Origin: Ferrimonas gelatinilytica
GTDB lineage: Bacteria > Pseudomonadota > Gammaproteobacteria > Enterobacterales > Shewanellaceae
Direction: 5' to 3'
Length of the DNA stretch: 64,000 nt
NCBI RefSeq assembly: GCF_039544205.1
Contig: NZ_BAABLF010000008.1
Coordinates: 124,001 to 188,000 of the forward strand
Shown: positions 25,220-33,095 of the stretch, piece by piece
Numbering within the stretch: the first letter of the stretch is position 1
Layout: the number at the start of each line of letters is the position of its first letter
Position numbers and translations under genes: made by a program
Notes under the pieces: model-generated
Told to the model about the DNA's origin: nothing
The model's input: only the letters and a program-made list of their open reading frames with translations
Databases searched by the model: none

Positions 25220-25522
25220 ATGATGGAACCTGAAATTCGCGCCGCACTTTGCCGCCTGCACGACACCGGCCCCACCCTGGCCCTGTTGAAAAAGCAAACC
25301 GGGCATCGTTTTCCTCTCCCCATGCTGATCAGCGCCTTGCAAAGTTACAAGGCCAATCCGGACGCCTTTGCCGAGGCACCACAGACCATGCCCGCCGCCC
25401 CCGAAGCCGGTCCATCAAGCGCTTCAGATCTTGAAGAGCTTGAGCACAGGGTGGCGACACTGGAAGCGCTGGTAACGCAGCTGCAGGCAGAGATTGCCCA
25501 ACTGCTGGCCCGGCAGAAATAA
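25220..25522 (+). CDS. Hypothetical protein with C-terminal coiled coil
   Basis: A 100-aa protein I do not recognise. Residues 1-48 look like a small helical or winged-helix-sized module (IRAALCRLHDTGPTLALLKKQ, PMLISALQSYKANPDAF). Residues 50-68 are a Pro/Ala/Ser linker, and residues 69-98 form a clear heptad coiled coil (LEELEHRVATLEALVTQLQAEI), suggesting an oligomer. It resembles small accessory DNA-binding proteins in layout, but no function can be assigned. The ribosome site is poor; ATG 25220 or the adjacent 25223 may be used. Codon usage looks like that of its neighbours, so I think it is real. Confidence 0.65.
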   Translation: MMEPEIRAALCRLHDTGPTLALLKKQTGHRFPLPMLISALQSYKANPDAFAEAPQTMPAAPEAGPSSASDLEELEHRVATLEALVTQLQAEIAQLLARQK

Positions 25523-25606
25523 CTCCCCTGGGGGCTTCCAGTTGGCGGGCACAGACAACCGCCCTATACTGACGCCCCTTTTTCCAGTGAACCGTCGGGA
25601 GCTCCC

Positions 25607-26389
25607 ATGTACCTAGCTGAAGTCCGATTCGAATGTTTTGCCGACACCACCCTCACCGCGGTGGAACAAGCGATCAATGGACTGATGGAGGCGTGGCGCA
25701 ACAACGGTCAGGTATTGGGACGGGAGTTTCCGCTGGTGCAGCAGGAAGCGGAGTTTCGCCTACGTGTGATGTGCCCGGGGCGGGACAGCCTGGAACACCG
25801 CCACACCAGTTCCTGGGGCCGTCATGCTCTGGCCCAGCTGACCGAAGCCAAGCTGCTCCAGCCCCGTTTCAAGCTGCTGGGACGTGACATCAACGCCGAC
25901 CATTGTGCCGATCAGGCCCCGGTCAACTGGCAGGTGCTTTATACCACCTATGTGCATAGCAGCTCTCCGGTTCGCGATGGGGACAGCTTTCAACCGGTTC
26001 CCCTCTACCGCCTGCCCGCCAGCTTCAATGGCGATCACAAGGCGCTGATCAAGTGGCAGACGGAGTGGCAAGCCTGTGACGAGCTGCAGATGGCCGGCAG
26101 TGGTGCGGTGGAGCATGCGGCCCTGAATGAGATCGCATCGGTAGAGAGTGTCCTGTTTCGCCGGGGCTGGGATCTCCGAGGTCGACTGGAGTACCTCACC
26201 AAGGTGCCCACTTACTACTACCTCTACCGGGTCGGGGGCAGCAGCCTGGAGGAGGAGCGGGAGCGCCCCTGCCCACGCTGCGGCAGCCGAGACTGGGCAC
26301 TGGAATCCCCGCAGCACGATCTCTTCGCCTTCAAGTGCGAACCCTGTCGCCTGGTCTCTAATCTCTCCTGGGATCTGCAGCATGGCTGA
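25607..26389 (+). CDS. Zn-ribbon-containing DUF2310 family protein
   Basis: The 260-aa protein belongs to a family annotated as possibly nucleic-acid-binding. The C-terminus carries a zinc ribbon, CPRCG at about residues 222-226 and CEPCR about 20 residues later, ending VSNLSWDLQ. The large N-terminal region (MYLAEVRFECFADTTLTAVE, RVMCPGRDSLEHRHTS, PLYRLPASFNGDHKALIKWQ) is typical of the family and has no known activity. It is a single gene with a normal start (GGGAGCTCCC before the ATG). Function remains unknown. Confidence 0.85.
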   Translation: MYLAEVRFECFADTTLTAVEQAINGLMEAWRNNGQVLGREFPLVQQEAEFRLRVMCPGRDSLEHRHTSSWGRHALAQLTEAKLLQPRFKLLGRDINADHCADQAPVNWQVLYTTYVHSSSPVRDGDSFQPVPLYRLPASFNGDHKALIKWQTEWQACDELQMAGSGAVEHAALNEIASVESVLFRRGWDLRGRLEYLTKVPTYYYLYRVGGSSLEEERERPCPRCGSRDWALESPQHDLFAFKCEPCRLVSNLSWDLQHG

Positions 26390-26470
26390 CGGAGTCGACT
26401 AAGGTCGAATTAACCACAGAGGCGTTTGCGCGCAGGGTGATCACTCCCTCTCAGTCAGAAAGGAAGCGAC

Positions 26471-27991
26471 ATGATCTACGCCAAGCCCGGCACCGAGGGT
26501 GCCCCATTCCAGTTCCAGTCCCAATATCACAATTTCATCAACGGCCAATGGGTCGCGCCGGTTAATGGCCGCTACTTCGACGATATCTCCCCGGTGGATG
26601 GCTCGGTGATTGCCGCCGTGGCCCGCTCTGACGCCGACGACATCAACCTGGCGCTGGATGCGGCCCATGCCGCCCAGGCCGACTGGGGCAAACGCAGCCC
26701 CACCGAGCGCAGCAACCTGCTGCTGAAGATCGCCGACCGCATCGAGCAGCACGCGGAAACCTTGGCGTACGTGGAAACCTGGGAAAATGGTAAGGCGATC
26801 CGCGAAACCCTTAACGCTGACCTGCCCCTCTGCGTCGACCATTTTCGCTATTTCGCCGGTGCGATAAGGGCCCAGGAGGGCAGCCTGGGCGAGATTGATG
26901 AGCACACCACCGCCTACCACTTCCACGAGCCTCTGGGCGTGGTGGGCCAGATCATCCCCTGGAACTTTCCCCTGTTGATGGCCGCATGGAAACTGGGCCC
27001 CGCCCTGGCGGCGGGCTGCAGCGTGGTACTTAAACCGGCAGAGCAGACCCCTATCTCCATCCTGGTGCTGATGGAGCTGATCGGTGATCTGATCCCCCCT
27101 GGCGTCGTTAACGTGGTCAACGGCATGGGCGAGGAGGCAGGAGCTGCCCTGGCCACCTCGAACCGCATCGCCAAGCTGGCCTTTACCGGGTCCACCGCCG
27201 TCGGACAGCAGATCATGCGCTGCGGTGCCGACTCCCTGATCCCGGTCACCCTGGAGCTGGGGGGCAAATCCCCCAACATCTATTTCGAGGATGTGATGGC
27301 CGAGGACGACGCCTTCTTCGACAAGTGCCTGGAAGGCTTGCTACTGGGCTTTTTCAACCAGGGGGAGGTGTGTACCTGCCCCTCTCGGGCGCTGGTCCAA
27401 TCCTCCATCTATCCGCAGTTTATCGAGCGCCTGCTCGACCGGGCCCGGCAGATCCGCCAGGGCAACCCGCTGGATACCGAGACCCAGGTTGGCGCCCAGG
27501 TATCCCAGGAGCAGTTCGACAAGATCCTCTCCTACATGGAGATTGCCCAGAACGAAGGGGCGGAGTTCCTGTTGGGAGGTGAGGCAGCCAAGGTCACGCC
27601 GGATTTGGCAAACGGCTTCTATGTGCAGCCCACCTTGCTCAAGGGCGAGAACAAGATGCGGGTCTTCCAGGAGGAGATCTTTGGCCCAACCCTGGGGATA
27701 ACCACCTTCGAGGATGAGGCGGAAGCCCTGGCCATCGCCAATGACACCCAGTACGGCCTGGGCGCCGGAGTCTGGACCCGGGATCAGAACCGGGCTTACC
27801 GCATGGGACGGGGGATCCAGGCCGGACGGGTGTGGATCAACTGCTACCACCTCTACCCGGCCCACGCCGCCTTCGGTGGCTATAAGCGCTCCGGCATCGG
27901 CCGCGAGACCCACCTCAAGGCACTGGGGAACTACCAACAGACCAAGAACCTGCTGATCAGTTACGACCCCAACCCATTGGGCTTTTTCTAA
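26471..27991 (+). CDS. aldB: NAD(P)+-dependent aldehyde dehydrogenase (AldB/ExaC type)
   Basis: Oxidises acetaldehyde and other short aldehydes to acids in the cytosol. The 506-aa protein is close to E. coli AldB and Pseudomonas ExaC along its length: HFRYFAGAIRAQEG, FHEPLGVVGQIIPWNFPLLM with Asn165, LELGGKSPNI with general base Glu262, FNQGEVCTCPSRALVQ with catalytic Cys301, and AAFGGYKRSGIGRETH near the end. AAAGGAAG precedes the ATG. It is monocistronic, followed by a hairpin. The double-cysteine CTC motif is normal for this subfamily. Confidence 0.92.
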   Translation: MIYAKPGTEGAPFQFQSQYHNFINGQWVAPVNGRYFDDISPVDGSVIAAVARSDADDINLALDAAHAAQADWGKRSPTERSNLLLKIADRIEQHAETLAYVETWENGKAIRETLNADLPLCVDHFRYFAGAIRAQEGSLGEIDEHTTAYHFHEPLGVVGQIIPWNFPLLMAAWKLGPALAAGCSVVLKPAEQTPISILVLMELIGDLIPPGVVNVVNGMGEEAGAALATSNRIAKLAFTGSTAVGQQIMRCGADSLIPVTLELGGKSPNIYFEDVMAEDDAFFDKCLEGLLLGFFNQGEVCTCPSRALVQSSIYPQFIERLLDRARQIRQGNPLDTETQVGAQVSQEQFDKILSYMEIAQNEGAEFLLGGEAAKVTPDLANGFYVQPTLLKGENKMRVFQEEIFGPTLGITTFEDEAEALAIANDTQYGLGAGVWTRDQNRAYRMGRGIQAGRVWINCYHLYPAHAAFGGYKRSGIGRETHLKALGNYQQTKNLLISYDPNPLGFF

Positions 27992-28018
27992 CGACCCTGT
28001 GCCTTAGAACCCGTCATC

Positions 28019-28046
28019 CATGGGGGCCTCTGGGCCCCCATCTTTA
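28019..28046 (+). terminator. Rho-independent terminator after aldB
   Basis: Stem ATGGGGGCC / GGCCCCCAT followed by CTTTAT on the plus strand, 28 bases after the aldB stop. Confidence 0.7.
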
Positions 28047-28168
28047 TGGCGCTTTGGCCATAATTTTGTGGCCATCGGCAGCGTCCATAGCTCAATGCCA
28101 CGCGGTGGCCTATCTGGCTGCGCGGCCCGGCCTGAGTCAGGAGCCGCCCCTGAGGGCAACAGCTGATA

Positions 28169-28798
28169 TCACCCCCGGCGCAGGTGAGACCACATCCGTT
28201 TCAGCCTGGGCAATAGACCCGGCGCTTCATCCGGCACTGCCTCTTCGGCCGTCATCGGCGGCAAAGCCACCCGGGGCGACAACTGAGACAGCAGCCCCTC
28301 AAGACTCTCCGCCAAACGTTGATGGGGGAGTTGACCCGGGATCTCCAACCACACGCTGCCACTCTCGTTTTCCAGCACCAGCATCTCTTCCCCCTCGCCC
28401 AGGAGGCCGATAAAGATCGTGGCAGGCTGTTTGAGGCTGCGCTTCATCATCAGGTGACCTATCAGGTTCTCCTGCAATCGGGGCAGCTCCTCCGGGCTCC
28501 AAAGCTGCAGCAACTCCCCCTGGCCAAATTCCGCGTCAAACTGCAGCGGCCCGGCAAAAAATTGGCCGTAGTGGGCGCTCACCGACGGATGGAGCGTCAG
28601 GGACAACGCGGCCTCGATATTATCGAAGCGAACCTGGGGCTGCTGGGCCACCGGCTGCCACAGAGCCCTCCCCTCCTCGTCCCTGCCCTGCAGCGCCGGC
28701 CCCGGCTCATCCTGCTCGCAAGCGGGCAGAGTTCCCAGGCTCCTCTGCCAGGCCTGAAGGTAACGCTGAATGAAATGGGACAGGGGAGATTCCGGCAT
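28169..28798 (-). CDS. syd: SecY-interacting protein Syd
   Basis: Cytosolic peripheral membrane protein that binds SecY and monitors translocon integrity. From the ATG at 28798 it is 209 aa, a little longer than E. coli Syd (181 aa) because of a basic C-terminal tail (LLPRLKRMWSHLRRG). Family segments are FIQRYLQAWQRSLGTLP, VSAHYGQFFAGPLQ, LQLWSPEELPRLQENLIGHLMMKR and ATIFIGLLGEGEEML. GAGG lies six bases before this ATG; the ATG at 28801 is an alternative. It is divergent from queF exactly as in E. coli. Confidence 0.88.
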   Translation of the reverse strand: MPESPLSHFIQRYLQAWQRSLGTLPACEQDEPGPALQGRDEEGRALWQPVAQQPQVRFDNIEAALSLTLHPSVSAHYGQFFAGPLQFDAEFGQGELLQLWSPEELPRLQENLIGHLMMKRSLKQPATIFIGLLGEGEEMLVLENESGSVWLEIPGQLPHQRLAESLEGLLSQLSPRVALPPMTAEEAVPDEAPGLLPRLKRMWSHLRRG

Positions 28799-28864
28799 CA
28801 TGGGCCTCTTACTGGGTGAATTACGGTAAACTGATGCCATATTGTGTCACGAATTGAGATGATC

Positions 28865-29719
28865 ATGTCACACCACGATCCCTACAAGGGCGCGGACGCC
28901 CTCAACGGCCTGACCCTCGGCCAACGCACCCAGTACCACGACCAGTACGATCCCAGCCTGTTGCAGGCGGTCCCCCGCAGCCTGAACCGGGACGCACTGG
29001 GCCTCAGTGGCCCCCTGCCCTTCGGTGGGGCAGATCTCTGGACCGGCTTCGAGCTCTCCTGGCTCAACGCCAAGGGGAAGCCGATGGTGGCCATCGCCCA
29101 CTTTCGCCTGCCGGCCACCAGCACCAACCTGGTGGAATCCAAATCCTTCAAGCTCTACCTCAACAGCTTCAACCAGACCCGTATCGCCTCCATGGCCGAG
29201 CTAACGGAGCGCCTGCAGCGGGATCTCAGCGTCTGTGCCGAGGGGGAGGTGGAGGTTGAGCTGGTGCGGCCACAGGCGTTTGCCCGACAGGGCCTGGTGG
29301 AGCTGGAGGGGGAGTGTATTGATGAGCTCGATATCGCCATCGACAACTACGATTTTCGTCCCGACTACCTGGAGGAGGCGGCCCGGGGCGAGTGGGTCTC
29401 GGAAACCCTGCGCAGTGATCTGCTCAAGTCCAACTGCCTGATCACCTCCCAGCCGGACTGGGGCAGCGTCCAGATCCGGTACCAGGGGCCGAAGATCGAC
29501 CATGAAGCCCTGCTGCGCTACCTGATCAGTTTCCGCCAGCACAACGAGTTTCATGAGCAATGCGTGGAGCGGATCTTCATAGACCTGAAGCGCTACTGCC
29601 ACTGTGACAAGCTCAGCGTCTACGCCCGCTACACGCGGCGCGGTGGCCTGGATATCAACCCGTTCCGATCCGATTTTGAACCGGTTCCGGGCCACAACAC
29701 CCGCCTTGCCCGCCAGTGA
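28865..29719 (+). CDS. queF: NADPH-dependent 7-cyano-7-deazaguanine reductase QueF
   Basis: Reduces the nitrile preQ0 to preQ1 in queuosine biosynthesis for tRNA. The 284-aa protein is the long, two-domain QueF form (YqfB-like tandem T-fold). ESKSFKLYLNSF at residues 91-102 is the QueF motif that binds NADPH and substrate. The second half has SNCLITSQPDWGS with nucleophile Cys191 and Asp198. The ATG at 28865 gives the family N-terminus; earlier in-frame ATGs are possible. No other queuosine genes are nearby. It is divergent from syd. Confidence 0.95.
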   Translation: MSHHDPYKGADALNGLTLGQRTQYHDQYDPSLLQAVPRSLNRDALGLSGPLPFGGADLWTGFELSWLNAKGKPMVAIAHFRLPATSTNLVESKSFKLYLNSFNQTRIASMAELTERLQRDLSVCAEGEVEVELVRPQAFARQGLVELEGECIDELDIAIDNYDFRPDYLEEAARGEWVSETLRSDLLKSNCLITSQPDWGSVQIRYQGPKIDHEALLRYLISFRQHNEFHEQCVERIFIDLKRYCHCDKLSVYARYTRRGGLDINPFRSDFEPVPGHNTRLARQ

Positions 29720-29751
29720 CCGGGAGCCTCCGGCGACTCGGGTCAGATGGC

Positions 29752-30612
29752 TCAGGCCGTTTCCGTGCTCCGTGCCAGGTTCCTCATCACTTCGTTGTAA
29801 GTCATGAAGTAGGTCTCTTTGCCAAACAGCTCGAGGTTGGGGATCACCCCTTTGCGGACAAACAGATCCAGGGTCGAGGGGAGCGGATCTACCAGCACCA
29901 GCTTGCGGCTGTAGATGGCAGCCAGGCGAACCAGGTCCAGGTAGCTGTGGCTTGGGGTCTGGTAGCTGAGATCGGCCCAGTAGCGCGCCGTTTCCACCAG
30001 CTCCGGCGGAAAGTTCCAGTGCTTCAGTACCGCTTCCCCCAACTGGGGACTAAGCCGCTCGATCACCCGCATCAGGCGCTCGTGGTCGGTAAAGAGATGG
30101 GGGTAGCGCTCAAACTGCTTTATCAGGGGCAAGGCACCGATATTGTGGACCTGGCAGGCCAGCAACAGGGTATCGCTATTGAGGTGCAGCAGGCTGCCCT
30201 GCTCATGTTGACAGGCCAGCACCCCAAGGGCACAGCTGGCCACCTCGATATTGCTCTGCCAGAGCGTCTCCAGCACCTCCCAGGCGGTGGGTTGCTCAGT
30301 GAAGAACAGTTGATGCATAGCCGCTGCGGAGGCCTGGTTCCGCAGCAGCTCCTCTCCCAGGCGTTTGGCGGCTTTGCTGAGGCTGTCAGCCTGGCGATCT
30401 CCGCCGAAGCCGGCGGAGTTGGCCAGCGCCACCATTCGTGCGGCCAGGGCGGGGTCTTTATTGATCTCCTGGACCAGTCTCTCCAGTGCGACGCTCTTGG
30501 TCACCGCCAGGTTGCGAACATTCATCGCCACTTCCGGCAGGCTTGGCAATACCATTTTATCGTCGTTGATCATCTGCACCAGCTGGATCAACATCGCCCT
30601 TTCCGTTGCCAT
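29752..30612 (-). CDS. HDOD domain-containing protein
   Basis: The 286-aa protein consists of one HDOD domain, an HD-related but usually non-catalytic output domain linked to signalling in bacteria. Diagnostic segments are MVLPSLPEVAMNVRNLAVTKS, INKDPALAARMVALANSAGFG, and VHNIGALPLIKQF in place of the HD metal motif. Near the end are EAVLKHWNFPPELVETARYW and YLDLVRLAAIYSRKL. It stands alone, convergent with queF and divergent from trhP. The cellular target cannot be told from sequence. Confidence 0.88.
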   Translation of the reverse strand: MATERAMLIQLVQMINDDKMVLPSLPEVAMNVRNLAVTKSVALERLVQEINKDPALAARMVALANSAGFGGDRQADSLSKAAKRLGEELLRNQASAAAMHQLFFTEQPTAWEVLETLWQSNIEVASCALGVLACQHEQGSLLHLNSDTLLLACQVHNIGALPLIKQFERYPHLFTDHERLMRVIERLSPQLGEAVLKHWNFPPELVETARYWADLSYQTPSHSYLDLVRLAAIYSRKLVLVDPLPSTLDLFVRKGVIPNLELFGKETYFMTYNEVMRNLARSTETA

Positions 30613-30749
30613 CGTCGTTTTATCTCTTCCTTGAGTCCCTTACGGCAGTCACCGAAGGGAACCGGGCACAGCGCCCACTTGTCTACATTTGCAACAGCGT
30701 CTGGCCGGCAGTAGAATGCCCGCCGCACTGAATGCCCCTGAGGTCACCC

Positions 30750-32114
30750 ATGTTGAAACCCGAACTGCTTTCTCCCGCCGGCACACTGAAAAACATGCGC
30801 TACGCCTTTGCCTATGGCGCCGATGCCGTATACGCCGGCCAGCCCCGTTACAGTCTGCGGGTTCGCAACAACGACTTTAACCTTGAGAATCTTGCCACCG
30901 GGATCCAAGAAGCACATCAGCTTGGCAAAAAACTCTATGTGGTGTCCAACATTTCACCGCACAACGCCAAGCTAAAAACTTTTATTCGTGACCTCACACC
31001 CGTGGTCGATATGGGCCCGGATGCCCTGATCATGTCCGATCCCGGCCTGATCATGATGGTTAAGGAGCAGTGGCCGGACCAGCCGATCCACCTCTCCGTT
31101 CAGGCCAACGCCATCAACTGGGCTTCAGTCAAGTTCTGGCAGCAGCAGGGTATCGAGCGGGTGATCCTCTCCCGCGAGCTCTCCCTGGATGAGATCGAGG
31201 AGATCCGTATGCGCTGCCCGGAGATGGAGCTGGAGGTGTTTGTCCACGGCGCCCTCTGCATGGCTTACTCCGGTCGTTGTCTGCTCTCCGGCTACATCAA
31301 TAAGCGCGACCCCAACCAGGGCACCTGCACCAACGCTTGTCGCTGGAAGTACGACGTGCATGAAGCCAAGGAGAACGAGAGCGGGGATGTTGTCGCGGTT
31401 GACCCGACCCTGGGCCAGGGGAAACCCAGTGACCAGGTGGTGCTGCTGCAGGAGGCAAATCGGCCCGGTGAATACATGCCGGCGTTTGAAGATGAGCACG
31501 GTACCTACATCATGAACTCCAAGGATCTTAGGGCGATCCAGCATGTCGAGCGCCTGAGCAAGATGGGGGTTCACAGCCTTAAGATCGAGGGCCGAACCAA
31601 GAGTTTCTATTACGTGGCACGCACCGCCCAACTCTACCGCAAGGCGATCGACGATGCCGCCGCCGGCCGGCCCTTCGACCCCTCCCTGATGGCAGGGCTC
31701 GAGTCCCTGGCGCACCGTGGCTACACCGAAGGTTTCCTGCGTCGCCACACCCATGACAGTTACCAGAACTACGATTACGGCTACTCTGTCTCTGACAAGC
31801 AGCAGTTTGTCGGCGAGTTTACCGGCGAACGCAATGCGGCCGGTTTGGCGGAGGTGCTAGTGAAGAACCGCTTCGAGGTGGGTAACGGCGTCGAGCTCAT
31901 GACCCCCCAAGGCAACCTCAACCTGCGGCTGGGCCATATCGAGAACCGCAAAGGCGAAAGCGTCGAGGTGGCACCGGGTAACGGCCACACCGTTTACCTG
32001 CCGGTCAATGAGTCGCTGGATCTCTCCCACGCCATCCTGATGCGCAATCTCGATGAGGGCCAGACCACACGCAACCCCAAGGCGGTCAACCCGCTGGCGG
32101 AGCAGAAGGCGTAA
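30750..32114 (+). CDS. trhP: tRNA 5-hydroxyuridine hydroxylase TrhP (YegQ), U32 peptidase family
   Basis: Prephenate-dependent formation of 5-hydroxyuridine at wobble position 34 of tRNA, first step to cmo5U (known from E. coli). From the ATG at 30750 (GAGGT ribosome site) it is 454 aa. It is nearly collinear with E. coli YegQ: KPELLSPAGTLKNMRYAFAY, LSVQANAINWASVKFW, EVFVHGALCMAYSGRCLLSGYI, QGTCTNACRWKY with the Fe-S cysteines, and TRNPK at the end. A ferredoxin gene of the YfhL type follows after 3 bases, suggesting an electron supply for the cluster. Confidence 0.94.
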   Translation: MLKPELLSPAGTLKNMRYAFAYGADAVYAGQPRYSLRVRNNDFNLENLATGIQEAHQLGKKLYVVSNISPHNAKLKTFIRDLTPVVDMGPDALIMSDPGLIMMVKEQWPDQPIHLSVQANAINWASVKFWQQQGIERVILSRELSLDEIEEIRMRCPEMELEVFVHGALCMAYSGRCLLSGYINKRDPNQGTCTNACRWKYDVHEAKENESGDVVAVDPTLGQGKPSDQVVLLQEANRPGEYMPAFEDEHGTYIMNSKDLRAIQHVERLSKMGVHSLKIEGRTKSFYYVARTAQLYRKAIDDAAAGRPFDPSLMAGLESLAHRGYTEGFLRRHTHDSYQNYDYGYSVSDKQQFVGEFTGERNAAGLAEVLVKNRFEVGNGVELMTPQGNLNLRLGHIENRKGESVEVAPGNGHTVYLPVNESLDLSHAILMRNLDEGQTTRNPKAVNPLAEQKA

Positions 32115-32117
32115 CCC

Positions 32118-32369
32118 ATGGCCCTGAAGATCCTCGACACCTGCATCAACTGCGACATGTGCGAGCCGGAGTGTCCCAATGACGCCATCGCCATGGGCGA
32201 GGAGATCTACGAGATCGATCCTGACCGCTGTACCGAGTGCGTGGGCCACTACGATAAGCCTACCTGTGTCAGGGTCTGTCCCATCGACTGCATCGATCCG
32301 GACCCGGAGCGGTTGGAAGACGCCGACACCCTGATGGCCAAGTTCCTGATCCTCACCGGCAAGGCCTAG
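32118..32369 (+). CDS. yfhL: YfhL family 4Fe-4S ferredoxin
   Basis: Small cytosolic electron carrier of 83 aa with two [4Fe-4S] clusters. The first motif is CINCDMCEPECP. The second is CTECVGHYDKPTCVRVCP, where the long spacing between second and third cysteine is typical of YfhL (Alv-type) ferredoxins. It starts 3 bases after trhP, so the two are cotranscribed. This pairing makes TrhP the likely redox partner here (inference). In E. coli yfhL lies elsewhere. A 14-bp tandem repeat and a terminator follow. Confidence 0.93.
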   Translation: MALKILDTCINCDMCEPECPNDAIAMGEEIYEIDPDRCTECVGHYDKPTCVRVCPIDCIDPDPERLEDADTLMAKFLILTGKA

Positions 32370-32425
32370 GCTCGAAACCGGCGGCTCGAAATTAACAGCT
32401 CGGAATTATCGACTCGAAACAAAAA
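32370..32425. repeat. Four tandem 14-bp imperfect repeats
   Basis: Units GCTCGAAACCGGCG, GCTCGAAATTAACA, GCTCGGAATTATCG and ACTCGAAACAAAAA run without gap from the yfhL stop to the terminator. The core CTCGAAA is kept in three units and CTCGGAA in one. Role unknown; it may be a minisatellite or a binding array. Confidence 0.7.
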
Positions 32426-32455
32426 ACGGGGCCCCTAAGATGAGGCCCCGTTTTT
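32426..32455 (+). terminator. Terminator between yfhL and ubiT
   Basis: Stem ACGGGGCC / GGCCCCGT with T5 on the plus strand and A-rich sequence on the other side (T-run on the minus strand), so it can end both the trhP-yfhL and the convergent ubiT transcripts. Confidence 0.85.
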
Positions 32456-32471
32456 GGGTCTTGATGCACCG

Positions 32472-32960
32472 TCAATCCGTTGTGCCAACGCCGGTATGCA
32501 GCGTTTGCAGCGCTCGTTTCAGAGGCCCGGTCGAAGGGCGTGGCAGCCTTGGCCACTGCGCCTTTAGGGAGCGCCCCAGCGTCAGCAACTGCGCTGGTAG
32601 ATCCATCAGGGGGTAGCGAGAGAGAAGGCTTTTCACCTCCAACGCCAACTCGGTGTCCCCCTCCATCGCCAGGCGCCGCTGGAAAAACAGCGCATCGCCA
32701 TCATAGCGGCCGGTGCCCACCGCCAGCAGCGCCGCAGCGTCACCACTCATCGTCGCCTCGGCACTGCCATCCTCCCAGCACAGGGTCAGCCGGCCCTGCT
32801 CAAACCCCAGCTGCAGTGCAAAGGGCAGCTCAAACACCGCCACTGCAACCCGTCGTCCCTCCAGAAAATCCAGTTCATGGGCGGCGATCGCCGCGGAGAA
32901 ATGGTTCTGCAGCAGGGGCAACAGGGTTCGACGCAGGGGAGCAATGGGTGGGGTGAGCAT
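32472..32960 (-). CDS. ubiT: Ubiquinone anaerobic biosynthesis accessory factor UbiT (SCP2 domain)
   Basis: Lipid-binding SCP2-type protein that replaces UbiJ for O2-independent ubiquinone synthesis (established in E. coli as YhbT). From the ATG at 32960 (GGAT seven bases before) it is 162 aa: LLQNHFSAAIAAHELDFLEGRRVAVAV, GRLTLCWEDGSAEATMSGDAAALLAV, FFQRRLAMEGDTELALEVKSLL. It is divergent from ubiU-ubiV, the same arrangement as in E. coli. The shared gap (32961-33095) repeats GCGAATAAT twice, but I see no clear FNR box. Confidence 0.9.
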   Translation of the reverse strand: MLTPPIAPLRRTLLPLLQNHFSAAIAAHELDFLEGRRVAVAVFELPFALQLGFEQGRLTLCWEDGSAEATMSGDAAALLAVGTGRYDGDALFFQRRLAMEGDTELALEVKSLLSRYPLMDLPAQLLTLGRSLKAQWPRLPRPSTGPLKRALQTLHTGVGTTD

Positions 32961-33095
32961 ATTGAGATCCAAAATTTCAGCAACTTATGCGAATAATAAC
33001 CAAGCTAACAAGCGAATAATCGGGCCTACATCAAATAAACGGCAGGAGCAGACTGATACCCTTGTCGCACAAAGAATCAAAATGATAACTGCAAC

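Noticed and set aside
32961..33095. FNR box between ubiT and ubiU
   Set aside because: Only ATCAA half-sites occur; no TTGAT-N4-ATCAA palindrome.
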